This document shows positions 18,346-28,037 of a stretch of 64,000 nt of DNA, in pieces. The stretch comes from Planctomycetota bacterium (GTDB taxonomy: Bacteria > Planctomycetota > Planctomycetia > Isosphaerales > Isosphaeraceae), in assembly GCA_028291545.1 (NCBI GenBank), contig JAQGHR010000052.1:124001-188000 (forward strand), given 5' to 3'. Below the pieces are notes generated by a model that did no database searches, was not told where the DNA came from, and saw only the letters and a list, made by a program, of their open reading frames with translations. Position 1 is the stretch's first letter; the number at the start of each line of letters is the position of its first letter. The position numbers were made by a program, and so were the translations under genes.

Positions 18346-19194
18346 ATGGCCAATATCGAGAGAGATCGGGAACGGAACCTGGCCGTCTTCGTGGATCTTG
18401 AGAACCTCGCCATGGGGTTCCAGAACCAGCGCAAGGCCAAGTTCGAGATTCAAAAAGTCCTGGAGCGGCTCCTTGAGAAGGGTAAGCTGATCGTCAAGAA
18501 AGCTTATGCCGACTGGAGCCGCTATCAGGCCTACACCGCCCCATTCCATGAGGCGGCCATCGAACTGATCGAGATCCCCAAGCGGAGCCAGACGGGCAAG
18601 AATTCCGCCGATATCCGCCTCGTCGTGGATGCGATGGACCTGGCCTGGAGCAAGTCGCACGTCGATACTTTTGTGATCGTCTCCGGCGACAGCGACTTCT
18701 CTCCCCTGGTCTCGAAGCTCAAAGAGAACGGCAAGCATGTCATCGGCCTCGGCATGAAGGGCTCGACCTCGGAACTCCTCCGCGATAACTGCGACGAGTT
18801 CATCTACTACGAGGATCTCGAGCGTCAGGAGAAGGATGACCAGCAGATGGCCACCCAGATCGACGCCAGCTTGCCCGAGCGCCAGCGAGAGCTTTACACG
18901 CTCCTGATCGAAGCCTGCAACGCCCTCCGGCGCGAGAATCACGAGGTTCTCTACGCGTCGATGATCAAGGACACGATGAAGCGCAAGAAGCCCTCGTTCG
19001 ACGAGAGTTACTACGGCTTCCGCAGCTTCACCCACCTTCTGGAAGCCGCCGATAACCTCGGTGTCGTCGACATCGAGCGCAGCCCCAAGAGCGGCACCTA
19101 CATGATCACCCGGTTCGGCGAGCGCGAGACGCCCCGACCCATCGGCGACCTCCGTGCCCCGAGACGGCCTCATCGCCCTGCGACCAGCGGATGA
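18346..19194 (+). CDS. NYN domain protein with C-terminal OST-HTH/LOTUS-like domain
   Basis: A 282-residue protein. Residues ~10-165 form a NYN (LabA/DUF88, PIN-like) domain with the acidic set FVDLENLAMG, NSADIRLVVDAMDL and VIVSGDSDFSPLV, which would bind metal for RNase-type chemistry. After a charged linker, residues ~180-275 (LLIEACNALRREN to MITRFGE) match the winged-helix OST-HTH/LOTUS pattern seen in limkain-like proteins. I place the start at the ATG at 18346; a GTG 12 bp upstream is possible. Family members are linked to RNA turnover. Target RNAs are unknown. Confidence 0.88.
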   Translation: MANIERDRERNLAVFVDLENLAMGFQNQRKAKFEIQKVLERLLEKGKLIVKKAYADWSRYQAYTAPFHEAAIELIEIPKRSQTGKNSADIRLVVDAMDLAWSKSHVDTFVIVSGDSDFSPLVSKLKENGKHVIGLGMKGSTSELLRDNCDEFIYYEDLERQEKDDQQMATQIDASLPERQRELYTLLIEACNALRRENHEVLYASMIKDTMKRKKPSFDESYYGFRSFTHLLEAADNLGVVDIERSPKSGTYMITRFGERETPRPIGDLRAPRRPHRPATSG

Positions 19195-19421
19195 GCGCAT
19201 CTTGCCAGTAGGCCCGGGATCGCCCGGGTCCTCGCGAGGCGACGCCGATGGATTCCGAGGGGCTCGCGCGAGCTCGCCCCTGGCCGGTCGGTCTCCTGGA
19301 TGATAATCTGATGACTTGACAGGGCGGCGGCCTGGATCTCGAGCCGACCGAGGCCGCCTTGCGCCGATCCTCTCCCCGACGCGTCCCGCTTCTCCGCCCG
19401 GCTCTCAGAGGCCCGCGTCCC

Positions 19422-20273
19422 ATGTCCAGCATCGAAAAACCGATCGCCCCCAAGCCGAAGCCCGCTCCATCCCAACCGTCCGCAAGCATGCCGATTTTCC
19501 CGGCCGTCATCGCGCTCGCATTCGTCGGAACGCTGGTGGGTGCGTGGGTCGCCCAGGGATCGACCAAGCCACCAGCGCCGGCCCCTGCGGCTCCTGGGGC
19601 CGCGGCGGAAGCCGCTCCGGCCCCGACCACACCACCTTCGCCGCCTCTCGCCGCCACGGTCGACGATCTGAAGGGTCTGAAGGGCGAGCTCGACTCGCTG
19701 GCCAAGAAGGTCGACGCCATGGCCAAGCCGGAGCCGGCCGTAGACCTCAAGCCGATGTCGGACAAGGTTGATGGACTCGCCAAGTCGATCGAATCGACCG
19801 CTGCACTCCCCAAGCAGATCGAGGACGTCGCGGGCAAGCTCGCCGAGTCCGAGAAGGCCACCGCCGCTCTCAAGACGGAAATCGGCACCTTGAAGGCCGA
19901 GATCACGGCCCTGAAGGATGCCGCGAAGGCCAAGCCCGAGCCGGGCCCGGTCCCTGAACCTGCCAAGCCCGCCGTGGATGCCGCTGCGATGACGGCCGCG
20001 CTCGACCTGTTCAAGGCCAACAAGTTCGCGGAGGCGCGAGACGCCTTCAAGAAGCTACCCGCCGATGACGCACGCGTGCTCTACTACACGGCCCTCGCCA
20101 ACGGTTTCGCGACCGCGACGTGGACCGGCGAGACCGAGCAAACCGTACTCAAGGGCGTCGATCGCGAAAAGGCCGGCTCCCCCGCCAGGGCCGACATCGA
20201 CGCTGCTTTCGCCGGTCTGACCAAAGCCCAAGGCAAGGAATGGCTGGACTCGTATCGGCAGAAGGCGAAATGA
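19422..20273 (+). CDS. Membrane-anchored coiled-coil protein of unknown function
   Basis: A 283-residue protein I cannot assign to a named family. A Pro/Lys-rich cytoplasmic start precedes one membrane segment (FPAVIALAFVGTLVGAWVA, about residues 27-45). Next come an Ala/Pro linker, a heptad-like coiled coil with repeated KxDxLAKxxD/E patterns (residues ~80-175) and a C-terminal helical region of TPR-like character (LFKANKFAEARDAFKKLPAD). The topology suggests an inner-membrane anchor with a periplasmic scaffold. I chose ATG 19422 because upstream codons give an Arg/Pro-rich leader without domain character. Confidence 0.7.
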   Translation: MSSIEKPIAPKPKPAPSQPSASMPIFPAVIALAFVGTLVGAWVAQGSTKPPAPAPAAPGAAAEAAPAPTTPPSPPLAATVDDLKGLKGELDSLAKKVDAMAKPEPAVDLKPMSDKVDGLAKSIESTAALPKQIEDVAGKLAESEKATAALKTEIGTLKAEITALKDAAKAKPEPGPVPEPAKPAVDAAAMTAALDLFKANKFAEARDAFKKLPADDARVLYYTALANGFATATWTGETEQTVLKGVDREKAGSPARADIDAAFAGLTKAQGKEWLDSYRQKAK

Positions 20274-20276
20274 AGT

Positions 20277-20365
20277 AGTGGGTAGTGGTCTGCGGTCAGA
20301 AGGAGAATACGCCCCTCGCGCCGGTCAGGCATCTGCGAACTACTGACCGCTGATCACTGCCTACT
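20277..20365. repeat. Imperfect inverted repeat between convergent genes
   Basis: Arms at 20277-20299 and 20343-20365 match in reverse complement at 19 of 23 positions, around 43 nt. It lies between the ends of convergent genes and overlaps the last codons of the permease gene. A bidirectional terminator is likely; a decayed repeat element is an alternative. Confidence 0.45.
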
Positions 20366-21572
20366 CATGTCGCAACGCGTCGATCGGATTCAGGAGCGCC
20401 GCCTTTGCGGCGGGCAGTAATCCGAAGGCGATCCCGGTCCCGGCCGAGATCCCGAACCCGAGCCAAACGGCCCAGCCAGGCACCACGATGTCGACCATCT
20501 GGGGATGCAGGCTGGCCAGTGCGCTGAAGCCGTAACCCAGGCCGACTCCCAGGCCGCCGCCGATCAGGCTGAGGGTCACGGCCTCGGTCAGGAATTGGAG
20601 CAGGATGTCCCGTCGCCTCGCCCCGACGGCCTTGCGCAGGCCGATCTCGCGGGTCCGTTCCGTCACGCTCACCAGCATCACGTTCATGATCCCGATCCCG
20701 CCCACCAGCAGCGAAATTCCCACGATTCCCGCCAGCACGATCGTCGCCACCAGGCTCATCGTGTTGAACGTCGAGAGGATTTCGTCCTGGGTGCGGACGT
20801 TAAAATCATTGGGCTGAAAGGCCGACAGGCTGTGGCGGCGGCGGAGCAGATTGATGATCTGTGCGCGGGCCTCCGGCACTTCCGTTTCCGAGGTCGCCTG
20901 CGCGGTGAACGCGAGCTTTCGCCGTGATTTCGGGTACATCTTCAGGGCGGTCGTGTACGGGATCAGGACGAGATTGTCCTGGCTGTCTCCGAAGAACGCC
21001 CCCTTTTCCTCCAGGATGCCGATCACGCGGAACCTCTGGCCCTTGATCAGAAGCGTCTGGCCGAGCACGTCGTCCTCGACCTTGAGCTTCTTCATCACCT
21101 CTCGGCCCAGCACGCAGACATTGTGCGAACGCTCCACGTCCACGAGCGAGAACGGTCGCCCGCTCGCCACGGGGAAGTTGCGAATCGCATGATACGCGGC
21201 CGAAACTCCCTCCAGAGGCACGCTGACTTCTTCTCGCCCGTAACTCAGGCGCGCCGTGGCCTGTCGGATCAGCGGTGAGACCGCCTTCAGCGCCGAGCAA
21301 CCCCGCTCCACGGCCGTCACGTCGTCCGACGTCAGCTCGATCCGCCCGAGCGTCTTCCCCGCCTCCCCCGGCGGCCGATACGGCCAGACCCACATCGCGT
21401 TCGTGCCCAGGCCCTGCAAGAACTCGGACACATACCCGGTAAACCCCCGGACCACGCTGACCACCGTGATTGTCGAAGCCACGGCGATGACGATGCCCAG
21501 TACCGTCAGCACCGAGCGCATCTTATTCGCCCAAAGTTGCTCCAAGGCGGTCCGCATGTTGGCGAACATCAT
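20361..21572 (-). CDS. MacB/FtsX-type ABC transporter permease
   Basis: A 403-residue permease. One N-terminal membrane helix (MRSVLTVLGIVIAVASTITV) is followed by a ~220-residue periplasmic MacB-like core domain. Three C-terminal helices of the FtsX domain follow (around MSLVATIVLAGIVGISLLVG, FLTEAVTLSLIGGGLGVGLG and VPGWAVWLGFGISAGTGIAF), with the conserved cytoplasmic loop RTREIGLRKAVGARRRDIL. It couples with the ATPase gene upstream to drive MacB-type mechanotransmission, passing substrate to the HlyD adaptor. The ATG at 21572 overlaps the LRR gene stop as ATGATG/TGA, so the two are translationally coupled. Substrate unknown. Confidence 0.93.
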   Translation of the reverse strand: MMFANMRTALEQLWANKMRSVLTVLGIVIAVASTITVVSVVRGFTGYVSEFLQGLGTNAMWVWPYRPPGEAGKTLGRIELTSDDVTAVERGCSALKAVSPLIRQATARLSYGREEVSVPLEGVSAAYHAIRNFPVASGRPFSLVDVERSHNVCVLGREVMKKLKVEDDVLGQTLLIKGQRFRVIGILEEKGAFFGDSQDNLVLIPYTTALKMYPKSRRKLAFTAQATSETEVPEARAQIINLLRRRHSLSAFQPNDFNVRTQDEILSTFNTMSLVATIVLAGIVGISLLVGGIGIMNVMLVSVTERTREIGLRKAVGARRRDILLQFLTEAVTLSLIGGGLGVGLGYGFSALASLHPQMVDIVVPGWAVWLGFGISAGTGIAFGLLPAAKAALLNPIDALRHE

Positions 21573-22711
21573 GGGATTTTTCCATTGGTTCGTACTACGC
21601 GCTCCTGGGCATACCTCTCGGGGCCGATGATCCGGAGATGCGCGAATTTCTTGCGAAGCTCCCCGACTTCGAGCAGGCCCACATTCGGCCCGGCGACCTC
21701 CACGGTCTTGCAGGTCTTCAGGATGGGCATCGAGGCCAGGCCGGAATTCGTAACTTGCGTGTCGTAGATGCTCAGCATTTGCAGGGAGGGAAGTCGTCCC
21801 AGCCCTTTGAGGCCCGCGTCGGTGATTTTCGTTCGTCGGAGGTCGAGGACCTTGAGCTTTGGTAGAGGGGGGAAGGACGCGATTGCGCGGTCGGTGATCC
21901 GGGTTTCTTCCAGCACGAGGGTTTCGAGATCGCGGAAGTCGGCGATCGGGGCCGCCCCAACATCGTCGATGGGGCATCCTATCGCTTCCAGATATTTCAA
22001 TCGCGTCAGTTGCCGGATCGGTACGAGGGTCGTCACCTCGGACCCCGAGATGTTGAGGTATTCTAGCTGTTTCATGTTTCGCAAATGAATCATCCCGGCA
22101 TCCGTAATACGGCTGCCCGGGAGCCTCAACCCCGTGAGCTTCGTCATGCCGCCCAGGTGGGCCAGGTCGGCGTCGGTCACGGTCGATGGCGGGAAGGTCA
22201 ACATCTCAAGATCGACCATGTCCTTTAGATAGGCGAGGCCTGCACCGTTGACCGACGTATCGAGGAGATTGAGCCACTGGAGGCGGGTCAACCCGCGGAT
22301 CTTGGCCAATCCGGCGTCCGTTACCCCGGTGGCTCCGAGATTGAGATACTCGAGTCGATCGAGCCGGGCGATATCCGTCATCCGATCGTCGTCGATCTTA
22401 CGTAACACGTCGTTGTCGGGCAAGAATCGCAGTGCGACGACATTCGACAGGAAGTCGGGACCCGTCAAGTCGATGAGCCAATTCGGCCACGGCGGTTGGG
22501 CATCTGGAACCGAGTTGCCGTTTCGCCATTCCCAGTCGTAAGAAACATTCCCGCCGGCCTTCCTGATCCGTTCGACCGCGTCTCGCTGGACCCGTGCGAG
22601 ATAAATCCTCCAGCCGAGCAGGCCGCCGATGGCCAGGACCAGGACCATGAGGCTCCGCAGGCTGAGCGCGAGCCGTCGTCGCCTGGGTTTCGTGTCGGGC
22701 GTCTCGGTCAT
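21569..22711 (-). CDS. Membrane-anchored leucine-rich repeat protein
   Basis: A 380-residue protein. A basic start RRRRLALSLR leads into one membrane helix (SLMVLVLAIGGLLGWRIYL), then a short helix and about ten LRRs of the bacterial type (LEYLNLGATGVTDAGLAKI, LEMLTFPPSTVTDADLAHL, LKVLDLRRTKITDAGLKGL). The GxVTDAGL spacing is like the RNI/cysteine-free LRR class common in planctomycetes. The repeats should face the periplasm. Unusually, it sits between the ATPase and permease genes of an ABC system and overlaps the permease start, so it may be a substrate-recognition or accessory subunit. Its biochemical role is unknown. Confidence 0.88.
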   Translation of the reverse strand: MTETPDTKPRRRRLALSLRSLMVLVLAIGGLLGWRIYLARVQRDAVERIRKAGGNVSYDWEWRNGNSVPDAQPPWPNWLIDLTGPDFLSNVVALRFLPDNDVLRKIDDDRMTDIARLDRLEYLNLGATGVTDAGLAKIRGLTRLQWLNLLDTSVNGAGLAYLKDMVDLEMLTFPPSTVTDADLAHLGGMTKLTGLRLPGSRITDAGMIHLRNMKQLEYLNISGSEVTTLVPIRQLTRLKYLEAIGCPIDDVGAAPIADFRDLETLVLEETRITDRAIASFPPLPKLKVLDLRRTKITDAGLKGLGRLPSLQMLSIYDTQVTNSGLASMPILKTCKTVEVAGPNVGLLEVGELRKKFAHLRIIGPERYAQERVVRTNGKIP

Positions 22712-22763
22712 GGAGGATCAATTCCGACTTCCGGCGAATTCTTTCGAAATAACCGTGTGAAGT

Positions 22764-23468
<705 letters not shown>

Positions 23469-23485
23469 GCGGTATGCCTTTCGGG

Positions 23486-23902
23486 TCAGGATTCGCTGGT
23501 GCCAAGCGTCCGCCAGACGACCATGGCGGCGATCAACAGGCCGCCGATCACCACCAGCGCGGTGATAACAAGGACCGAGGTATCGGCCGGCTCGAACCGA
23601 TCGCGATCGATGGCCTTGCGGTTGTCGCGATAGCGCCGCGCCGCCCAGCCGCAGATGGCGATGCCGGCCAGCAGGATGAGGACGCCGCTGATCAGGAACT
23701 CGTGACCCGCCTGGAATCGCAGTCGATGGCTTTCGCGCACAAGGCTGGCCGCCGCGAGCTGGCGGAGGAACAGGCCCATCCGCGCCAGGACGAACCCCAG
23801 GCCGATCAGGCCCAGCGACGTGCGCACCCAGGCGAGGAACGTGCGCTCGTTGGCCAGGTGATCGCGGGTACGGTTCGATGCGGCGGGTTCTGGCGGATTC
23901 AC
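23486..23902 (-). CDS. DUF202 (YidH-type) membrane protein
   Basis: A 138-residue protein with the DUF202 signature DHLANERTFLAWVRTSLGLIGLG... near the N-terminus and three predicted membrane helices (LGLIGLGFVLARMGLF, FLISGVLILLAGIAICG, TSVLVITALVVIGGLLIAAM). The family has no settled function. I use the GTG at 23902, which gives the usual family length. An ATG 138 bp upstream would run into the region serving the divergent small-protein gene. It precedes the ABC ATPase gene by 17 bp, so it may be an accessory membrane component, which is inference. Confidence 0.82.
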   Translation of the reverse strand: MNPPEPAASNRTRDHLANERTFLAWVRTSLGLIGLGFVLARMGLFLRQLAAASLVRESHRLRFQAGHEFLISGVLILLAGIAICGWAARRYRDNRKAIDRDRFEPADTSVLVITALVVIGGLLIAAMVVWRTLGTSES

Positions 23903-24079
23903 GGGATGATCTCGGCGTGAGGAGGGCCGGACGTACCCGTCATTCCGGCCTTCCTCAAAGTAACGGTAACGCTCCCGTTCCGCGTAGCCCAAATGACCGA
24001 AGGGCGGGACAGACCGTGCTAGATTCGAGTGTTTGGTCATCGCGAGAGGCAGGGGCAGACAACGGATTGGAGGCTCCCC

Positions 24080-24454
24080 GTGCGACGAATCCGCGGAATC
24101 GTCCTTGTAAGCGGGCTGATGCTCACCGGCGCGTCGGCGTCTCAGGCACAAGACATCACGGCCGGCGACCCGGCCGGATGGTTCCGCTGGGGCTTCTCGA
24201 ACACCTTCGGTTACGGTCTGAAGGGGGCGCGAGGGCAGGGGTACATGCCGGGCCTGTACATGCCGATTGACGCAGGGAATGGCCCGGGAGTGTACTACTC
24301 GCCGATCTTCACCTCGTTCAACGGCGCTCCGTCGCCCGAAGTCGCGTCGCGGGGCTGGGGCTTCTCGCCGCCGGGGTCCGCAGCCTATCGCCAGGGTGAG
24401 CCGAGAAAGCACCGGTTGCTCGGACGACTTCATCGTCGGCATCAGGACGAATAA
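24080..24454 (+). CDS. Small secreted protein of unknown function
   Basis: A 124-residue protein from a GTG at 24080 with GGAGG 6 nt upstream. The N-terminus RRIRGIVLVSGLMLTGASAS followed by QAQ looks like a signal peptide cleaved after AQA. The mature part is Gly/Tyr/Pro-rich with FRWGFSNTFGYG and repeated GY/YSP elements and a basic end (HRLLGRLHRRHQ). I recognise no family. It lies on the opposite strand inside the efflux locus, 20 bp from the end of the adaptor gene. Confidence 0.6.
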   Translation: MRRIRGIVLVSGLMLTGASASQAQDITAGDPAGWFRWGFSNTFGYGLKGARGQGYMPGLYMPIDAGNGPGVYYSPIFTSFNGAPSPEVASRGWGFSPPGSAAYRQGEPRKHRLLGRLHRRHQDE

Positions 24455-24474
24455 CGATCGGTCGGTCAGTCCGG

Positions 24475-25770
24475 TCACAACGTCCGCCCCTCGCCATCGG
24501 GGCCAACCTTGGCCGGGGTGACCGGATTGCCGTCCTTGAGCTCGTCGAGGGCGCGGAACGGGCCGACAATCACGCGGTCGGTGGGGGTCAGCCCCGAGAG
24601 GATCTCGACGCGTTTCTCGTCGCTGATCCCCGTCTCCACGGGACGAGCCCGGGCGACGCCGTCTTCCAGGACGAAGACGATCTTGACGTATCGCCCTTCC
24701 ACGTCCTTGGCCTTTTCGCCGAACGATCGCGAGTTTCGCGAGGACCATGCACGAACGGCCGGGGAATCGGGCAGATCCTTGCGACGGCGATGGACGACGG
24801 ACTGGAGCGGCACGCCCAGCACGTCATCGGCGCGGCGGACCTCGATCTCGACCGTCGCCGTCATCTCCGATCGCAGCGTCTGATCGGCCTTTCCGACGAG
24901 CACGAGCGTCTCGAAGCTCACGACCTCTTCGGTCTTCTTCCCCTTGGGCGCGACCCGATCGACTTTGCCCTGGATCGGCTTCGACGGGTCCGCCTGGAGG
25001 TACACCCTGGAGGGTTGACCCGGCTTGACGAGGGGCACGTCGGTCTCGTCCACCTCGGCCCGGACCTGCATCCGGGTGAGATCCCCGACGGTCATCAGGA
25101 CCGTACCCGGGAGGTTGGTCGTTCCGGCGATCACGACCTCGCCCACCTCGACCTCGCAGCCGGCCACCACGCCGTCGATCGGCGCGCGGATCTCGGTCCG
25201 GTCCAGGTCTTGCTGGCTCATCCGCCGCATGGCCTCGCTCTCGCGCAGTTCGTTGCGGCTGATCAGGAGCGCGGCCTCGGACCTCGTCAGGGCCGATCGC
25301 GCGTCGGCCAGCTCCGTGGCGGTGGCGACGTTGCGCGCGGATAACTTGATGGATCGGTTCACGTCGCGATCGGCCTTCCCGCGGTCCGAATCGGCCTGCG
25401 CGATCGCGGCCCGGAGGCGTTCGATCCGCGCGGAGGAGGAATCCAGGCGTGCCCTGGCCTCCGTCTCGTCGATCTTCACGAGCAGGTCGCCCTTCTTGAC
25501 CGAGTCCCCATCCTTGACCCGGACCTCGACCACGCGGCCGACGATCTGCGAGGCGATCCGCGCCTCGTCGACCGGCTCCACCACGCCCGGAGCGGTCACC
25601 GTCTGGACGATCGGACCTCGCGCGGGTGCGTCGATCGTCACCTCGCGCGGCGGCGTCTTGATGACCTGCCAATCGACGGTGACGCTCATGGGATCACGGC
25701 TCAGGTTGGCGGCCGAGACCAGCCCGACCACGACGATGATCGCCAGCACCACCAGGAACGAACGTCGCAT
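24475..25770 (-). CDS. HlyD/MacA-type periplasmic adaptor
   Basis: A 431-residue membrane-fusion protein. One N-terminal helix (SFLVVLAIIVVVGLVSAA) anchors it. The split lipoyl motif appears as PGVVEPVDEARIASQIVGRV ... VKDGDSVKKGDLLVKIDETE and AEIRAPIDGVV-type sequence (TEIRAPIDGVVAGCEVEVGE), around a coiled-coil hairpin (residues ~105-175). A beta-barrel domain and membrane-proximal end (VRPVETGISDEKRVEILSGL-like) follow. It should bridge an inner-membrane MacB-type pump to an outer-membrane channel. No outer-membrane factor is encoded in this window. Confidence 0.93.
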   Translation of the reverse strand: MRRSFLVVLAIIVVVGLVSAANLSRDPMSVTVDWQVIKTPPREVTIDAPARGPIVQTVTAPGVVEPVDEARIASQIVGRVVEVRVKDGDSVKKGDLLVKIDETEARARLDSSSARIERLRAAIAQADSDRGKADRDVNRSIKLSARNVATATELADARSALTRSEAALLISRNELRESEAMRRMSQQDLDRTEIRAPIDGVVAGCEVEVGEVVIAGTTNLPGTVLMTVGDLTRMQVRAEVDETDVPLVKPGQPSRVYLQADPSKPIQGKVDRVAPKGKKTEEVVSFETLVLVGKADQTLRSEMTATVEIEVRRADDVLGVPLQSVVHRRRKDLPDSPAVRAWSSRNSRSFGEKAKDVEGRYVKIVFVLEDGVARARPVETGISDEKRVEILSGLTPTDRVIVGPFRALDELKDGNPVTPAKVGPDGEGRTL

Positions 25771-25806
25771 CGAATCGAGACTCCTCGCTTCGGATCGACC
25801 CAGACT

Positions 25807-26553
25807 TTATATCTCGGGCATGAGCGACAGCCGCATGCCCGCCTCGATCACCAGGGAGAACATGATCCGGCAGATCGCCTCGATCGAGAAGACGACACCG
25901 CACACCATCGCCGCCCCGAAGATCCCGACCTGTCCCCGTTTCCAGCCGCCCCAGGCCAGGGCGAGCCACCCGATGAGGACGAAGACGTCCAGTTGCCTGA
26001 GTGTCACCCACACGGTCCCCGGATGCGGGCCGGGGGAGAGGAACAGGGTCGGCGAGGTCTCGATCTCGGGCCGCCGCAGCAAAATGGCCAGCACGACACG
26101 CACCGCCAGCCCCAGGACCCAGAATCCCTGGACCATGGCGCAGGAGGACATCCCGCGAGAGAACTCGACCGACCGGCCTTTCAGCAGAGCAATCCCCCCG
26201 AACAGGGTCGCGACGACGCCGGCTCGAAGTGCCAGGCCGATCGGCTCCACCGCGAAGTCGCCGATCAGGGCCAGGACGGTCCAGAACCACCGCGAATCGT
26301 GCTGGAGCCCGATCGCCTTCCTCACGACCTCGTCGCCGACCTCGCCGATCCCCCGCGACTCGACCCGGGCCGCCCCGACCTCGACCGCGTCAGCGAGCGC
26401 CGTGGATCGCGCGCCCGAGATCCAGAATGCCAGCTGGAGCAGCACCATCAGCGCCATCCACAACGCCAGGATCGACCCGGCGTGCGGAGGGTCGTCCCCA
26501 CCCAGGGGTAAGGGCTCGGCGGGTTTCCGGGGCTTACTTTCGATGATCGCCAC
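25807..26553 (-). CDS. Polytopic membrane protein, Yip1-like
   Basis: A 248-residue protein with about five hydrophobic segments (ILALWMALMVLLQLAFWISG, WFWTVLALIGDFAVEPIGLA, LRAGVVATLFGGIALLKG, GFWVLGLAVRVVLAILL, LDVFVLIGWLALAWGGWK and a last helix near VCGVVFSIEAICRIMF). The layout resembles bacterial Yip1-domain proteins, but I see no diagnostic motif. The start is a GTG at 26553 with GAGG 9 nt upstream, 41 nt below a strong predicted promoter. The adaptor gene follows after 36 bp, so this gene leads the efflux transcript. Confidence 0.7.
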   Translation of the reverse strand: MAIIESKPRKPAEPLPLGGDDPPHAGSILALWMALMVLLQLAFWISGARSTALADAVEVGAARVESRGIGEVGDEVVRKAIGLQHDSRWFWTVLALIGDFAVEPIGLALRAGVVATLFGGIALLKGRSVEFSRGMSSCAMVQGFWVLGLAVRVVLAILLRRPEIETSPTLFLSPGPHPGTVWVTLRQLDVFVLIGWLALAWGGWKRGQVGIFGAAMVCGVVFSIEAICRIMFSLVIEAGMRLSLMPEI

Positions 26554-26600
26554 GTTGCGGAACCTCAGAATTTCCCCTCGGTCGCATCGTTGCGATCGTC

Positions 26601-26629
26601 ATTCTAACAAATTCGGTCTCAGATCCCAA
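26601..26629 (-). promoter_or_regulatory. Candidate sigma70-type promoter of the efflux locus
   Basis: On the minus strand TTGGGA (26624-26629) and TAGAAT (26601-26606) are spaced by 17 bp in an AT-richer stretch. The start near 26594 leaves a leader of about 41 nt to the GTG at 26553. Confidence 0.6.
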
Positions 26630-27058
26630 CGTCGGGCTCAACAAGCCACGCGGCACCTATTTCGGAGATCCAATTTCATTGCGTCAGCCATCGACGCGCG
26701 AAGCATCGTGGGACGGCCGAGCAGAAACCCAATTCTCTGAGAGGAATCGAGTCCTCACTCCGGACAATTTTTTGCGGCCGATCGCCCTCCCGACCAGATC
26801 TTCTGCCAGGATCATCGTGGCGAACCCGGGGTTTCGAGTACAGAAAGCGCGAGGGGCGGGCGGCTCCCCGTTCAGACAATTTGCGTTTGCATCTCACATT
26901 CTGAAATCTTGGGGGCGCCGAGCATCCCCGCCAATTCCGCGATCACCCTGGAAGGGCGGAGTCCGCCATCTTTTGGTGGCGGCGGGCGTCCCCGCCCGCC
27001 GCCCAGGATCAAGGCGCTTCATAAAGGGGCATATCACCGAAGGGCGTGACCAATTCGC
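26630..27058. other. Intergenic region with a partial dispersed repeat
   Basis: No convincing gene in about 430 bp. At 26973-26997 a 25-bp sequence (TTGGTGGCGGCGGGCGTCCC then CGCCC) differs at one base from the arm of the inverted repeat at 43351-43375. A short palindrome GGCGGAGTCCGCC lies just before it. The region looks like degraded repeat DNA. Confidence 0.55.
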
Positions 27059-27691
27059 TCACTTCGGAGGCTCTCCTCCTGGAGGGGGACCACCACCTGG
27101 GCCGCCAGGGCCACCCGGGGGCGGGCCGCCGGGACCACCTGGACCACCGGGGCCGAATCCGGGTCGGCCCATCATGCCGCCCATGCCGGGACCCATGGCG
27201 CGGTGCGAGCGGTGGCAGGCATTGCAGGAGTTGGCGAGTTGTCCGTGCGCGGCCAGGGCTGCATCCTTGTCCTTGGCCTGGGAGGCCTTGTCCAGGTCGG
27301 ACGCCGAAGCGGCGTACTCACCGGTGAACTTGGCCCATGACTCCTTGGAACCCTTGGGCGGGTCGTACTTCGACAGGTCCCCGGCAAGTTCGGCATACTC
27401 TTTCGCCTGACCCTGAATCGTCGCCCAGACCGGCGGTTCCGCCTTCAGCCCATTGCCGAGGATCGGCGTCAGCGAGTTCGGCCCCTTGGCCAGCTTGACC
27501 ATGATCTGTTTGATTTCCGGCGACGACTTGGCCCCCGGCGCTCCCGGTCCTCCCGGATTCGGACCCGGTTGCGCCGCCCCGCTTTGCGACGCACTCGCCG
27601 GACCTGCCTCGTCTCCGCCACACCCGCTGACCATCGGCAGGAGGGCCAGCGAAATCGAAATCGCCCATGTTCCTCGCGGCATACGGGTCAT
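27059..27691 (-). CDS. Lipoprotein with one CxxCH haem motif and Gly/Pro-rich tail
   Basis: A 210-residue predicted lipoprotein: signal peptide WAISISLALLPMVSGC with lipobox VSGC (C24). A disordered Gly/Pro/Ala linker follows, then a mainly helical region (residues ~55-160) that ends in CNACHRSHR, one c-type haem attachment motif preceded by helices as in class II (c'-type) cytochromes. The last ~50 residues are almost entirely Gly, Pro and Met. Start ATG at 27691 is chosen over a longer frame lacking a signal peptide. An electron-transfer or gas-binding role is possible. The haem motif near the end of a helical bundle fits cytochrome c' but is not proof. Confidence 0.75.
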   Translation of the reverse strand: MTRMPRGTWAISISLALLPMVSGCGGDEAGPASASQSGAAQPGPNPGGPGAPGAKSSPEIKQIMVKLAKGPNSLTPILGNGLKAEPPVWATIQGQAKEYAELAGDLSKYDPPKGSKESWAKFTGEYAASASDLDKASQAKDKDAALAAHGQLANSCNACHRSHRAMGPGMGGMMGRPGFGPGGPGGPGGPPPGGPGGPGGGPPPGGEPPK

Positions 27692-28037
27692 CTGAACGGA
27701 CCTTCCTGCATGAAGAGAGTGACGAATGGCCGGTCGGGAAATCCGTGAGAAGGAGTTCCTCGCAAGGAACTCCACGAGCAACCGCCAAGATCAAAGTGCG
27801 TTGAATGGACGACGATCGTCCCATTTTCGAAAAAAGGGTCGCGGAGGCCGGTCGGCGCAATGATGAATTGGATCAGCCTGCGGAAATGTTTCGGATCGTC
27901 GGTCGGCACCGGCCCTGGCGAGGGAGCCGAGGGACGCTGTGCCAACCGTTTGGCACATACGGAGGAACAGGCGGTCGGAATGTCTCGATGCGGCGAGGAC
28001 GAACTGCTCGGTCGGGAGAGGAGACCGAGGCGGCGCG
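27692..28037. other. Intergenic region with leader hairpin
   Basis: About 350 bp without a supportable gene. GGAGTTCC (27752-27759) and GGAACTCC (27766-27773) form a perfect 8-bp stem with a 6-nt loop, 60 nt upstream of the lipoprotein start on the minus strand. It may be a leader hairpin or a terminator for the zinc-protein gene upstream. Confidence 0.45.
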
